Origin: Chenopodium formosanum
Taxonomy: Eukaryota > Streptophyta > Magnoliopsida > Caryophyllales > Amaranthaceae
Length of the DNA stretch: 64,000 nt
Reading direction: 5' to 3'
NCBI GenBank assembly: GCA_024500155.1
Contig: CM044872.1
Location: forward strand, 51,093,460-51,157,459
In this document: positions 35,642-48,735 of the stretch, piece by piece
Layout of the letters: the number at the start of each line of letters is the position of its first letter
How positions within the stretch are numbered: the stretch's first letter is position 1
Notes under the pieces: generated by a model
What the model saw: the letters and a program-made list of their open reading frames with translations, nothing else
Databases searched by the model: none
What the model was told of the DNA's origin: nothing
Position numbers and translations under genes: made by a program

Positions 35642-36637
35642 AGAAGATTTTGCTGGTAGGTTCTTTCATGGTGTGTGTCTAGTGAACAGAGATGGAGAAC
35701 CTCGAAGTGTATATCTCATTGGTAGGCAGCAGTTCAGTTCAGTTTTACAAGGTGTTAGACTATTTTCCTTGGACAGAGTATTTAGGAGGGAAAACTATCC
35801 CCAAATATGATGGGTTTCTTCTTTTTTTTTTTTAAATCTTGTTCAAAAAGTGGTTAGTTATGGTTTTGGCTCCCCTCTTCTATGAAAATAGCCGTTAGTT
35901 TGGGTTATTTGAATGACAGTTAAATGAGAAGGGTTCATTGTCCTTGTGTTTTCCCCCCAAAATCTTCAGTATATATAAATATTCAAGTTAAAAAAAAAGG
36001 GGGAAATTATAGTAGGAACTCCAACAGTCTTTGTTACTACCCGCCTTATTGCTTGTTGAAGCAAATTTTCAATTGGAGATTTATAATCATGTATAAAAAG
36101 GCTTTCCTTCTTTTAAGATGCTTTCTTTTCTTCCTTTGTTATTGTTCACCCTCTCTATGGGCATTTCCGTCTTTTTACATTCTCTCTCTTCGATCGTAAC
36201 CTAATTATGTGTTTTATATTCCCTGTTTAAGTGGCAATCTTGGAGTGTTATCAACTTTTGCCCCACTTATTTTACATGTATTATATCATCATATAATTAA
36301 TCATAATAATCATGTCATTCATTTGTGCCTCTACCACCTGAAGAAAGTCTGGTATATTCTATGGGCTGGGCTCGTTTCTGGGCCTTATAATTGTACTCAA
36401 TTGGGCCATCTTTTGGGCTAATTACAAGTCTTGTTATGATTAATGAAATAAATACATGTTGGCAGGGAATCAATAATACTTTCATGTGGTCATGTGCATA
36501 TAGGATAAGGTTTTAGCAACGAACCAAAATTTGTGGTTTAGTAAAATTGAATAAAAGTGTTTATGTTACCAAGTCATAGTTCCTCTCTCTTCTTTTCGTT
36601 TCCCTTTGTCTTGAGTTTTTCCTGCTAACTTCATACT
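35642..36637. other. 3'UTR of ANP32-like gene and spacer
   Basis: T-rich DNA with the likely 3'UTR and poly-A region of the upstream gene in the first few hundred bases, then the promoter of the next gene. No gene is seen. Confidence 0.45.
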
Positions 36638-37132
36638 ATGTTGCTATCTCCATCATTCACCACAGTCATCAGGCCAGTTAAAGCTCGCAGCAGCGTATAC
36701 ACAAGGAATCCTTTGCAATGTTCGACGATGGTCAAGGTGGTAGCCATGGCAAAGGGTACCAGCAATGAGACTGAAGACGGTGGGATAGTCGAGAAACTAG
36801 CTATAGCCGGAGGATTGATTTCGTCTCCGGTGATCGGATGGTCACTCTACACTCTTAAGACGACAGGCTGTGGACTTCCTCCTGGTCCTGGTGGATCAAT
36901 AGGGGCTTTGGAGGGGGTTAGCTACTTGGTTGTGTTGGGGGTAATTGGCTGGTCTTTGTACACTAAGACAAAGACAGGTTCGGGTCTTCCCAACGGGCCT
37001 TTTGGTTTGCTGGGTGCTGTTGAAGGCTTGTCATACTTGAGCTTGCTAGCCATTCTTGTTGTGTTCGGATTGCAGTTTGCGCAGAATGGTTCCATCCCTG
37101 GGCCCTTACCAGGAGACCAATGTTTTGGCTAA
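36638..37132 (+). CDS. Small plastid membrane protein with an internal repeat
   Basis: An intronless gene for 164 residues. Residues 1-38 or so look like a chloroplast transit peptide (Ser/Thr/Arg-rich, few acids). Residues 65-97 (VIGWSLYTLKTTGCGLPPGP...) and 102-134 (VIGWSLYTKTKTGSGLPNGP...) are a direct repeat of 33 positions, 23 identical, each a hydrophobic segment followed by a Gly/Pro loop. A third hydrophobic stretch (about 133-147) precedes NGSIPGPLPGDQCFG. It is probably a thylakoid or envelope membrane protein with two to three membrane segments. The family is plant-conserved as far as I can tell, but I cannot name its function. Confidence 0.75.
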   Translation: MLLSPSFTTVIRPVKARSSVYTRNPLQCSTMVKVVAMAKGTSNETEDGGIVEKLAIAGGLISSPVIGWSLYTLKTTGCGLPPGPGGSIGALEGVSYLVVLGVIGWSLYTKTKTGSGLPNGPFGLLGAVEGLSYLSLLAILVVFGLQFAQNGSIPGPLPGDQCFG

Positions 37133-38158
37133 CTTTATATGTGTATGAATGTAATGATCAGTTAAGTATAAATGAAATAGAAAACCTGTGTTTTTCATGT
37201 CCATATTTAAGATTATCTGCTAAAGTTTAGATATTATTCATATCCAATATATAATCATTCAAGCACTACTCTTTTATACACTATGTGGAAGTTTCACCAA
37301 GAAAGAAATCTCCATTTTCTAGTTAATCCCTAACCATAAAGATGACATCGGCACAACTCACAACACAGCACTGTGGCTCGAAGTGGTAAATTCTCTGATC
37401 CAACTGTGGCCTTGTGCCAAAAAGTTGCCCCACTGAACAAGTCATGACCTAGGTGCACAACAGCCTAAGTCATAGTTTCTGCCCCGTGTTGTGTTTTTTC
37501 AATTAGTGGCATCACAACTAGGGATGGCAATGAGTTAGATTTGGGTTTGGTTTGACTTGACCTAACACAATATCGCCTATCCAATGCCATTAGGCAAACA
37601 ATATAGTACTAAACTTGGAACATTTTGAGAGCTTAGAAGTATTAATTATGTTAAAAACATTGTTAATTTAGTCAATATTATAATTAATTAACATTAAACA
37701 TGAAACTCTATTGGCTATCATTGATTGAAACAAAATCCAAACTTAACAAGAATTTATTTAAAATTTAATTACTTTAATTTGACTTGGCTCAAGCCCAATC
37801 AAAGATGGGAGTCTTGGCTCAAGCTTGATCAAAGATGGAGTCTAGTCAACACAGTGTTATAACTCGACTCAATTCATCATCATCATCGTCATCACAAATA
37901 CATAGAAATAACTAAACTTTAGAAGGTAGATGGATGAACAAGAACAATTAACTTTTCCTTATATTATACCATAGAACCAACTTGTAGTCAAAATTGAGAA
38001 ATCAATCATACATGCTAATATATACAATTTTGGAGACCAAAATTATACAGTCTCTCATCAAGTACAAAACCAGTGAATTTTGTCTATATCATAATCCTCT
38101 ATAGTTCTCTATGAACCTTCCCTCCAATTAAAAAAAAAGAAAAACATTTAATCAAAGA
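37133..38158. other. Intergenic AT-rich DNA between convergent genes
   Basis: It contains the 3'UTRs of the genes on each side and a dispersed repeat near 37510-37870 with words such as ACTAGGGATGGCAATGAG and TTGACTTGGCTCAAGC. I see no gene. Confidence 0.45.
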
Positions 38159-41100
38159 TCAATATTCTAAAGTCTCTACTTCCTCTTTTGGTGGTGTAAA
38201 AAAGTCGGTATCCAAACCCCAAATGTTAAAACCAACTTCATCAATCTTCCAGGTTTCTTCAATCTCTCTTTGGTGATTAGCTGACTGCTCACCATATCTA
38301 AACACCCTAACAGAGGTTTTACCACTGTGGGCTATATTAATCCCATCAACATACCTATAGTCTTCAATGAATGACTCTGCACTTGTCTCCCAAAACACTC
38401 CATCTCCATCATCGTTGTCAACGTTGTTCTTCAAACGCAACATCCTCGAGTCCTCAAACTGGAGGAGGAGACCAGATCTTTGGCTGAAGTAACCCCATAA
38501 GGTGTGGTGGATGATTTCATACTTTGGATCACTTTGTGCATCCAGTATTGTTTGGCTTGTCTCAAGCTTGAGGATGAAGCAGTCCTCGTGGTTGATGACC
38601 TTCTCCCCGATACATACTGCATCTATGAACAAATTGGCTGTAGCCCTTGGATCCAAGCCCTGAAAAAATCAAGGATCAAATAGGGAAGTGACCATATGTT
38701 GAAATATGAAGGAAGTAGGTACATAGTCAATGTATATGAAGAATGCCAATCCACACCTTACAAGTATAAGGTTAACAGATGCAGGATTCAAGAACAAATA
38801 ATCAAGAATGATACAGGTTTATGTGGTTCACCATCGATATTAGTTATGTTTGTGACTTTGTGCTGTCCAAGATACATAGCACAAAACATCTAGACTTCTG
38901 ATCATGAAGGGGGTTCTATATAGAATAACAAAAACTAAAAAATGAATAAGGTCCATGGTAGAAAATCATAGTAAACCCAAGTTTGGAAACATATATATAC
39001 CACGATGTTTTACATGCCAGATTCAGCTTGAGCTGAGTATGTCTAATTCAGTCTAGTTGATTTTGCGTTATCATATCTTCATAAGCTCTACTGCAAATAT
39101 GAAGTGCACATACATGTGGGACTAGCTCTTTTTCAGAAATGGAGTACTCTAGAACTATCGTAATATACACGCACTAATTTTCACTCAGGAATCAGGAATC
39201 AATAAACTAAATTACCTGTAGAAACCGACGCAAGGGTCTGGGAGAACCAGTTGTGACAGAAGGTTGATTTGATGATTGCCTCCATGAAACCTTGCCATTG
39301 CTTCCAGAGAAGACTTTGCAGCCAGACACCACAAATTCTAAACACCACAGGTCTGGATTCTTTTGCCACAATACAAATCCCCCGGCTTCATCAGTGTTTT
39401 TTCCCTTCACAGTTTGATCACCTAGATGAAATACAGTAGCGCCAATCCTAGCATGTCCTATTACACACATGCTCTGTATGGAGCTTATGGCTGTTTGCCC
39501 TCCTGTAGCTGCAATATACTGCTGTACGATATACTTTGCAGTCGATGTTTGCTGCATTTCAAATCATAAACCCAATCACATGGTAACCCAACAAAAAGGA
39601 AGATAGAAATATAGAAAGAAAAGTGAAGAAAGAGTCCTTGGAATCATATGGGAGCAAGAATGACCAACCACTCAACCAGGCAAACATTAATTATCAGAAC
39701 AGCCGGATAGAAAAAAATTTCTAAGGAAAAGACACTTAGAGAAACAAAGAAATGCTAAGTAACACCAAAAATGCATCCAGTTAATTGTTAAACATCATAA
39801 TGAGTTTTCAGGGGCGTACGCAACAAAATATTCTTCATTCCCCACTATATGTCTCAAAAATCAGTAATCCTGAAAGAAAAGGAAATGTAACCGAAAAGAG
39901 CATAAATGAGTCATACAAGTTGGTGAAGCTGTAAAGGATCAAATGGAGGCAATATCAAACCGCGGCCTGGCCAAAGGCACAAAGTGTATGACCTGTTAAG
40001 CAAGTTCAAGACTTCAAGGCTCAAGCACATATCGAGTAAAACATAATTTCTGACAAATAAGAATCTATGAGCATCATTATCTCAAGGTTTCTTCAAACTT
40101 AAGACTAAAAGATCTATAAATCAGCTCACTAAATTACTAATTTGTCACCTGGTAATCTGTCATTCTGTTCATTTAAAACAGTGCTAAGTCCTCAGAGAAA
40201 TGAAGAAAATGAAACACAGCCTCATTGAAGCAAATGCAGAAGATTCAACATATCTCTTTAGGCTTCCAAGAAATTTTAAGTCAATATCCAAGTCTGTAAA
40301 ACTCTAGTCAACTTAGGAAGATCAAACTGCACATCACAAAGTATAAGGTATAATCACAAATCCCTCTAAATTAAGAGGAAAAATTGCTAACACGATACAC
40401 ACTGAAAGGCCTGTTGATAATTCCACGTGCGGAGTTCAAATATCCATGTACAGAGCTACAGTCACCCCAGAGGATTGCCTTTTAAATATGGTAGCTAGTG
40501 AATGTCTTTGGTTGGGTAGAACTACCGTAGAAGTCATTGTATAATCTAACAAATAACACTTATGATTTCTTAATTTTCCACACAAAGAACCAATTGTTTC
40601 TAAATCTTTGTATCCACATATTCCACAATCTCCTATAAGTTCATCCAAATTCTAGCTGAACAATTAAGTTTCTAGGAGTTTTCACTTATACATCCTACTT
40701 CAAGGTAAAAACATAAATAAAGCCAAAGCTAAAATTTTGAAAAGTTAGTGAAGCGGACTTGCCACAATGAAAGAATGCAAAATAGCAAAAAGTTATTGTA
40801 AACACAATCGCAACAGATTGTGTTTAATGAACATGAAGCATTGAAATCAAAAAGTCATACTATTGGACCTGCACATTTTTCCAATTATAGTATATGAAAC
40901 ACTGAAATCATTTTGTCAGCGTGAATGCTGTATATATAAAAATTACTAACTTTTTTCCCCCCTTTTTTTTGGATGATTTGGTTTGTGTTTAATTGGCAAC
41001 TGTAAAAACTCTTTTTAAGCCGCTTATAACATAAGATGCATCAAACTGAGTATTAGACAAGAGTCTACTTGCTCATATATCAAAGTTTAGCTAACAAGCC

Positions 41101-41497
41101 AAAGATATCAATAGTATTAGGCCAGAAGACATACTGACCTAAAAGATATAACACTGCAAAGTCAGAAAAATGTATTAGCAATCGAAAGGGGATTGAAGGT
41201 GGATAAACTCACAATGGAATTATCTCTAACGGGACGACTAATCTTGTCAATATGAACCTGAAGAGGAATAAGGGGGGCACCAATATGGAAAAGAATGAAC
41301 CGGAGCTCGTTGATCCGGCCTAGAATCACCGGTGATGACCATTTATCCGAAGTCTGAGCCTTCATCCATTGCTGCATATTTTGACAACGCAATGCAACAT
41401 TGTTTCCCATGCTGTTAAACATTTCCTCCGGTATAGGTACCTCGAGGATCGTCTCGAGTGCATCTTCCTTATCCAAATTCGGACACAACTTCCTCAT
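38159..41497 (-). CDS. DUF620 family protein
   Basis: Three exons on the minus strand, 41497-41213 (95 codons), 39551-39216 (112) and 38659-38159 (166 plus stop), give 373 residues, all phase 0 and GT-AG. Sequence landmarks are MRKLCPNLDKEDALETILEV at the start, QYIAATGGQTAISSIQSMCV and FVLWQKNPDLWCLEFVVSGC in the middle, and GYFSQRSGLLLQFEDSRMLR and ETSAESFIEDYRYVDGINIA near the end. This is the plant-specific DUF620 family. No catalytic motif or membrane segment is evident and the biochemical role is unknown. The first ATG is used because the reading frame upstream is closed and the N-terminus matches the family. Confidence 0.88.
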
Positions 41498-41509
41498 TCA
41501 GACCACCCA

Positions 41510-42961
41510 AGAGAAGGGGAAAAAAAAAATCAATGACAAAGAAAGAAACTCCTTTTTCACCAATGTGCATGTACCTTGATCAAAAGACTAGATTTTGAAC
41601 AAGTAATCAAAATTCTTGCTTAAATGAGAAAAACAGGAAGTGGGGTGCACATTAAAATTCTCAAAATACTTATTCAAAATTGGGACATGATCATACTCAT
41701 ATCATATCAAGAAAAAAACTGGGATACATGAATTTGGAGCAAAAAAAGAGAAAAAAAAATCCCACCATTTAGATCATAGTATATTTTTATTTGGGTGGGA
41801 TAAATTTGCGGGAAAAAAAGATTGAAATGTGAATGGTGGATGGGGAATAGTCAACCAGTGAAAGGCTCCCCTTATTTGTAGAATTTTTTCATGGGCAAAA
41901 TTTCAGCTTGGCATTTTGTCAAACAGTTGGTGCGCAACCCACGACTGAAACGATTTTGTTTATCATACAGAAATGTATTAAAATGGCTGAATTTGGGGGG
42001 CTTATTATAAGTTAAATGCATATAAATAAGGGTAATCATCGTTATGAATGCATGAGTCATGAGAAGTTTTGTTTTTGCTCCGGCTTCATATGGCCGGCAG
42101 TAGGTAGCTTTGCCGGCCATGGGGATGGAGAGAATGGGATATATTATCAATATGGATAAGGTTTACAAATAATCAAATGCAAAGAAATTGGGAACTTTTG
42201 ATTATTAGTATACTTTTACTATCATGATCTTCAATTTTTGGATTCTCATATATAAAAAGGCTATTTATCGGTCTAAAACTCGACTAGGCCTAGACTTTGT
42301 TTGGTTAAGAGTTTTTTGAAAATCTTTTAACTTATTAAACACTAGATGAAACCCGTGTAATGCACGGTTTGTTTGAATTTTTTTTTTTTTTTAATTTATG
42401 TGCTAAAATTGGTTATGTATTTAGATAAAATTTCTAAAATCTAAAGATAATATTTTATATTTAATTAATTTAAAAATTAAAAATCTCATTTGCCAATTTT
42501 GCTTACGTGGCATTTGAATTATTTAATTATAAAAGATTATAATAATCTCTTATTTAATTGGCTAATACTAAAATTTATAATCCTACGTGGCGCACTAAGA
42601 AAATTAGATCATATGTGGCTCTCTAAAAACTCGGGAAAAAACTCCCCTTTATATATATATATATTAGATTATTAGAGGTTTGATCATTTTAAAAAGTTAA
42701 TTTTGATTTTTGGTAAATAGCTTATTAATTATGAAATTATAATGAGTTTTTAAAATTAGCTTATTGAATAATTAGCTATTTAGGTATTAGATACACTGAA
42801 ATAGCTAGTAACTAACATAGCACCCGTGCGATGCATGACTTACAAATCTTATTACTTATATTCCTTTCACAAAATTTTAAGATAAAACGATTTAATGAGT
42901 AATAATGAATTTATTTATATAGATGTCTTAATCATGTATTTTTAACCTCTTAAAATAATGA
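41510..42961. other. Upstream region of the DUF620 gene and AT-rich spacer
   Basis: Promoter and probable 5'UTR of the DUF620 gene lie next to 41510. At 42340-42372 and 42812-42850 are two short dispersed-repeat signatures around AACCCGTGTAATGCACGG / ACCCGTGCGATGCATG. No gene is seen. The frame 41872-42150 is not recognised as a protein. Confidence 0.45.
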
Positions 42962-43086
42962 TACTTCCTCCGTTTCACAACGATGTTCTTGTTTGGAATC
43001 TTTGACTTCTTTAAAAAAAAGAGATAATGTTCTAAATTTCTCTTAATCTATAAGAACAAATATAGTCATGTGGGCACTACTACAAA

Positions 43087-43350
43087 ATTGGCCAAAGAGA
43101 TCTCAAGTAAGAGACCATTTAATTAAATAGGTAGTCTCTTAGTTTCAAGAGACCTATTATCTCAAATAAATGGTCTCTTTGATATTCCAAGAGACCATTT
43201 ATTTGAGATAATAGGTCTCTTGTAGTTTTTCAAAATTTTAATTTAAAACGGGAGAGACCACTTTTCTACATAAGTGGTCTCTTTTTTTTTTATACATATA
43301 AAAAAAAATAAAAAAAACAAACGAGAGACCGTTGGAAAGCTAATATGGTC
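43087..43350. repeat. Left subterminal repeats of the CACTA element, including a perfect palindrome
   Basis: AGAGACCATTT-type words repeat in both directions. 43146-43179 and 43189-43222 are a perfect 34-bp inverted repeat around a 9-base spacer. Such arrays are the expected binding sites of TNPA-type proteins. Confidence 0.75.
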
Positions 43351-43381
43351 TCTACATTATTTTCCCTTATCTTTTTTTTTT

Positions 43382-45538
43382 CTTTTTTTTTTTTTTTTTT
43401 TTTTGAAAGGAATTAGTTTCCCTTAGCTTCAGTCAACACATTCCCAATTAATTTACATTTTCACGCAAAACCACCAAAAACAAATTTCCAGCAACCTAGC
43501 TTCCTCCGCCATTTTCACCTTCGTTTTCCACCTTTTCCATTTTCATCTTCCTCCATTTTCATTTCCAAACCCATTTTATGAAATTCATTACACTCTTTTG
43601 AAGTTCAAAACCCATTTCCAAACCTTCATCGTTGTTCTGGAGTTCTATATTTCTCCAGACCACAAACCCTTAAACACGCACCGCGCAACTCTCGTAATCG
43701 CTCCACCACCTAGGGTAGCACGGCTAGCCGGAAAACACCACCTACAATCGCCTACTGCGCTTCTAGCACCACATAGGGTCGCACGGGTAGCAATTGATTG
43801 ATTGTTTTGGGCATTGAATTCGCAATTTAGAACCACAATCGACTATTGACGCATTCTACCTCCGGGCAACCACTGCCAAGAGGACCAGACGAAAAACCCT
43901 AACCAGCCCCATTAAGGTTACTGCAACTAAGCTAGGTATCATATTTATTTTGATTTTTTTTGTAGATATTATTTTGAATATGAATTTTGTAATTGTGTTT
44001 ATTGATTGTTGTTCCATATTTCGTTTGGCTTATTGTTCGAAACTCCCGACAGTATTCCTTATAAAAAAAATATATTTTAGCTTTGATTTTGTTTGAATTT
44101 TGTATATAAATTAAAAAAATATATTTTAGTTTGAATTTTGTAATTGTGTTTATTGATTGTTTTTCACTTTGATTTTGCTTGCCTTTATTTATATGGGGTA
44201 TCTTTATTCATTCCTTATATAAAAAAAATATATTTTAGCAAAGTATGGTAAAATTTTCCAAAATGATAGGAAGAAGATATGGTCTCCTCTCCAATCATTC
44301 ATTCACGAAATTGTATGCTATTGCCAAAGATTAGCATAGATTTTATGTCACAAGTACTTGATTAGTGACCATCAAAACAAAATAATACGTTGTCAATACA
44401 TTCTTTAGATGCTATCAGGAAGTCTAGACTCTAGTGTACGAGAGTGAGGAATAGCTTAGGTGGTTAGAGTATATTAGTGTGGATATCCAATATGTATCAC
44501 TTTGTTTGTGAATAATCAATAAGTTTTATTGGTTTCAATTTTGTGGAATGACATCCAAGACCTGTAATCAAATCTTGTCTATTTCATTTGTCCTTATAGC
44601 TAATAATTTTGAGCGACCGAGGAATTGAAGTAATCCGGATCCAACTACAACCAAGTTGAATGCAGTACAATGAACTTTATTATGTTACAAAAACATCCAC
44701 GTCTATGTTTGAAGTGAAAAATATGTGTTGAAAGGCAAGGAAGTGGGAAGTAGGGAAGCTAAGATAGTAAGCTAGAGTTAGGTCTGATTGTATAGGAAAT
44801 GGGCCAGCTTTGCCATTTTGAAGGGACATATACAACTACTTTTCAAATCTAACTACAACTCTCTGGAAACTTGTTTCCTCTTCAAAGAGATAGTTAAGGT
44901 TCCACGGCTGACACCCTCATTCACTCACTAAGATGCATGGAGAGTAGATGTCTTTTGCCATTGCAGTTGCTTCTGTTTCTGTCTTGTGGCTGCTCTTGTT
45001 CAGTTTCCGCCATTGTTCTATTTTTGTCTTCTGTTTCTGTTTCTGTCTTGTGGCTGCTTCTATTTCTACTCTTGTGACTGCTCTTGTTCACATAATCTTA
45101 ATGTTTTTTTTCAGTTTGCTTAACAACTCAATCTGTAGGTTGTATTATATTACTAATCCTTATGTTGTTGTTGTTAGTTCTTGGCTTGTCCTATTTTCCT
45201 CTCTTTGTACTTCTCTTCCAAGGCCTTATTTTGGACTCATGTTTTATAGCCTGGTAGAAGTATTGATTTTGTTTTAAGATATACTCTAAGGCTGTTTAGC
45301 TAGTAATATATTGTTCTTTGTTGTGTGTTAAAAAAAAGATTGTTTGCAATGATGTTCTATTATTATAGTAATCTGCTCTTGTTCACATATGAATCCCGTT
45401 TTCAATTACTATCGCGATAATTGAGATATTGTTCTTGTTAGATTTGTCTTGAGGTACACCTTCAAAATACCTTTTATGATTTTACTTGTTATAAGTGAAG
45501 ATTTTGAGAAGTTCGTGTTTTGTTCTTCGCGCTTAGAA
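43382..45538 (+). other. CACTA 5' region upstream of the transposase
   Basis: A T-run at about 43382-43404, then AT-rich, non-coding DNA. Near 44450-44600 a TAGCTTAGGTGG segment (A-box-like) and ATCAAATCTTGTC suggest a SINE-like insertion. At 44965-45100 TTCTGTTTCTGTCTTGTGGC repeats. No gene is recognised. Confidence 0.4.
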
Positions 45539-48500
45539 ATGGATCAAAGTTGGATAACAACAACAAAGCCAGGTGACCCGGAATATCAACAAGGTGTTAA
45601 GGAATTTATAAAATTTGCATTTGAAAATAGTGGAGGTCGCTCCAAGCTACGTTGTCCTTGTTTTATGTGTCATAATTATTTGCATAAGAGACCGGATGAA
45701 ATTCTCAATCATTTAAATAAATGGGCATTTGATAGAACATATACCCATTGGATTTGGCATGGGGAACGTAGCGACATGCATGCGGGTGATAGTGGTGAGT
45801 CTAGGGATAATGTGCGTCGAGTTCATGATGTTGATGAGGGTGATCAGTTGGAGGAAATGTTGCATGCGGTTGAAGATCAATTTGATGACAACCCTTTAAT
45901 GCTTGAGAGCTTGTTAAGCAACTCTGAAAAGCCATTGTATGACGGTTGCACCAAGTACACGCGATTATCTGCTATTCTCAAGTTATATAACACTAGTTTT
46001 AATATGTTATTGGAGCTAGTAAAAGATATGCTTCCCAAAGATAATGTTCTTCCTGATGGTACATATGAGGCAAAAAAGACACTAAGCTCAATGGGTTTAC
46101 CTTATGAGAAAATCCATGCATGCCCTAATGATTGTGTATTGTATCGAAATCAATACGAATCATTAGAGAGTTGTCCAATTTGTAAAGCTTCACGTTACAA
46201 GAAAAGGGAAGGAGCAATACCAGCCAAGGTATTATGGTATTTTCCTATAGTACCAAGGTTCAAACGATGGTTTTCAAAAGCAGAAGATGCAAAGAAGTTG
46301 ACATGGCATTTCGATAGTTGAGTAGACGATGGAATTCTTAGACATCTAGCCGACTCTCCACAGTGGAGGTTTATTGATGGAAAATTCCCTGACTTTGCCA
46401 ATGAAAAGCGTAATTTACACCTTGTATTGTCTACAGATGGGTTCAATCCATTTGGTTCCTTGAGTAGCACATATATCACATGGCCAATTATGTTGGTCAC
46501 CTACAACTTACCTCCTTCATTGTGCATGAAGAGAAGGTATATGTTCTTGTCGTTGTTAATTCAAGGTCTAAAGCAACCAGGCAATGACATCGATGTGTAT
46601 TTGACACCACTTATTGATGATTTGATTATGCTTTGGGAAGAAGGTGTTGAAGTGTTTGATGCACATCGCAATGAGAAGTTTAATTTGAACGCAATGCTAT
46701 TTTGCATTATTCAAGATTTTCCGGCTTATGGTAACCTTTCGAGGTACACTGTAAAAGGGGAAACAACTTATCCCATCGGTATGGAGGATTGTAAGGGAAC
46801 TTGGTTAAAAGCATCTAGAAAGCATGTTTATCCGGTTCATCGTCAATTTTTGCCGCCTAATCATCCATATCGAAGGAGAAAGAATGTGTTCAATGGGAAG
46901 CAAGAGTTTAAAGGGCAACCAAAAGTCATCTTAGGTGAAGAGGTGTTTGATAAGGTGAAAAATATTGAAATCACATTTGGCAAGAAACATAAATCGACCC
47001 TTTCTACGAAGGGGTTCAAAAAGTGTTCATATCTTTGGCGGCTTCCTTATTGGAAACATCTTTTTGTGAGACATTCACTTGATGTTATGCATATTGAGAA
47101 GAATGTGTGTGATAGTTTGATTGGTACCTTATTGAATATCAACGGTAAGACTAAAGATGGCAAAAAAGCCAGGGATGACTTGAAGGATATGGGGATTAGA
47201 GGTGAACTCCATGCTATTGATAATGTTACAGGTTGAACGTACTTGCCTCATGCTGCTTACACTTTGTCAAGAAAAGAGAAAATCGAATTCTGTGAAAGCT
47301 TGGCAGGAGTGAAAGTGCCTGAGGGTTATTCTTCTAATATTCGCAGCCTTATGAATATGGAAACCTTGAAACTTGTAGGCCTAAAGTCTCATGATTGCCA
47401 TGTTTTGATGCAACAATTATTACCTGTGGCGATTCGCTCAATTTTTCCTAAAGATGTTCGTTTTGCTATTATCAGACTATGTGGATTTTTTCATGCGATT
47501 TATAGCAAAGTCATTGATCTTAAAGAGTTGACTACTTTGGAGGATGAAATTGTTTCAGTTTTGTGTCAATTAGAGATGTACTTCCCTCCATCATTTTTTG
47601 ATATTATGGTTCATTTACCGGTCCAATTAGTTAGAGAGATAAGATATTGTGGTCCGGTTCACATGAGAAATCAGTGGTGTTTTGAGAGGCAAATGAAAAC
47701 CTATAAGGGATATGTGACGAATGCTTTTCATCCGGAAGGTTGTATAGCTGAACGACTGTTTTATGAAGAAGTTCTTGCTTATACTGGTGACTTTTTTTTG
47801 AATTCAAAGCAGAGTGGGCTTCCTATATCTCGTCACAGTGGAAGAATGGATGGTGAGGGGACCATAGGTCGAAAACAGCGTGACTTATCTAGTGATGATT
47901 GGCATAAGGCGCATTCATACATTCTTCATAATGAGGATAAAGTCATGCCATATGTGGAGAAACACAGGAGTTACTTGAGGAAGTGCAACAGAAAGGCAAA
48001 TGTGAAATCATTAGCTGCCGAACATAGCAGATCATTCATTAGTTGGTTCAAAGTTTAAGTAATGACAGAGCTAATGGATTCTTCTACTGTAATTTCTGAT
48101 CGATTGAAGAGTTTGGTATTCGGGCCTAATTTCAATGCTACTTACTATTCTGGATATGTTATAAATGGTTGCACATTTTACACAAGGTTCCAAGATCAAC
48201 AGAGTACTATGCATAATAGTAGTGTTACTTTAGAGGCCGAAGCCTTGCATTTTGCCAGTGCTAAAGACAAAAATCTTGTGAGTGGTTTGATGAGGTACTA
48301 TAGGGTTATTGAAGAGATTTGTGAGTTACATTACTCTACTTTTTCAGTACCTCTTTTTAAATGCCAATGGGTTGATAATAACAATGGGTCGAACATAGTA
48401 ATTTTGGGCTTACATTGGTTGATCTCAATAAATTTGGGCATAAAAAAGATCCTTTCATCTTAGCAAGTCAGGCAAAACAAGTGTTTTATATGACTGACCC

Positions 48501-48735
48501 GTCAAACAAGAAAATGTCAGCAGTTATAACACTGAATCCTCGACATATTGATGATGATTATGGCGATGATAGTGTGTTAGACAATGGTTATGTTACGCGT
48601 AAGGTACAAGGATATAATGAGGATGATGTAGCCGATGATGTTTCAATATATGTGAGAGATGACCATAATGACGGCGTGTGGGTTGAAAAAGAAAAAAAGA
48701 GAACTAAGCGAAAGCGTGATAAAAAAACTTTGTAG
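45539..48735 (+). pseudogene. CACTA transposase (tnp2 / TNPD), decayed
   Basis: The main transposase of the element. From the ATG at 45539 the reading gives a transposase-associated domain (about residues 4-75: CPCFMCHNYLHKRPDEILNH, THWIWHGERS), then the tnp2 domain (CPNDCVLYRNQYESLESCPI, STDGFNPFGSLSSTYITWPI, HSLDVMHIEKNVCDSLIGTL), then DUF4218-like (SHDCHVLMQQLLPVAIR) and DUF4216-like (VPLFKCQWVD, LVDLNKFGHKKDPF) parts. Stops interrupt it in frame: TGA at 46319, TGA at 47234 and TAA at 48056. A frameshift falls between about 48385 and 48415. The four pieces otherwise read as one protein of about 1060 residues. No intron is needed to connect them. Confidence 0.9.

Noticed and set aside
41872..42150. 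92-codon frame upstream of the DUF620 gene
   Set aside because: No recognisable domain, no splice or conservation evidence, and it lies in AT-rich promoter DNA. A leader uORF is possible but not supported.
43087..43350. Evenly spaced repeats that could recall a CRISPR array
   Set aside because: Repeats are in both orientations, spacers are repeats too, and the setting is a plant CACTA subterminal region.
44450..44600. tRNA gene or complete SINE within the CACTA element
   Set aside because: The A-box-like and B-box-like words are about 125 bases apart and no cloverleaf forms. At most a disrupted SINE fragment.
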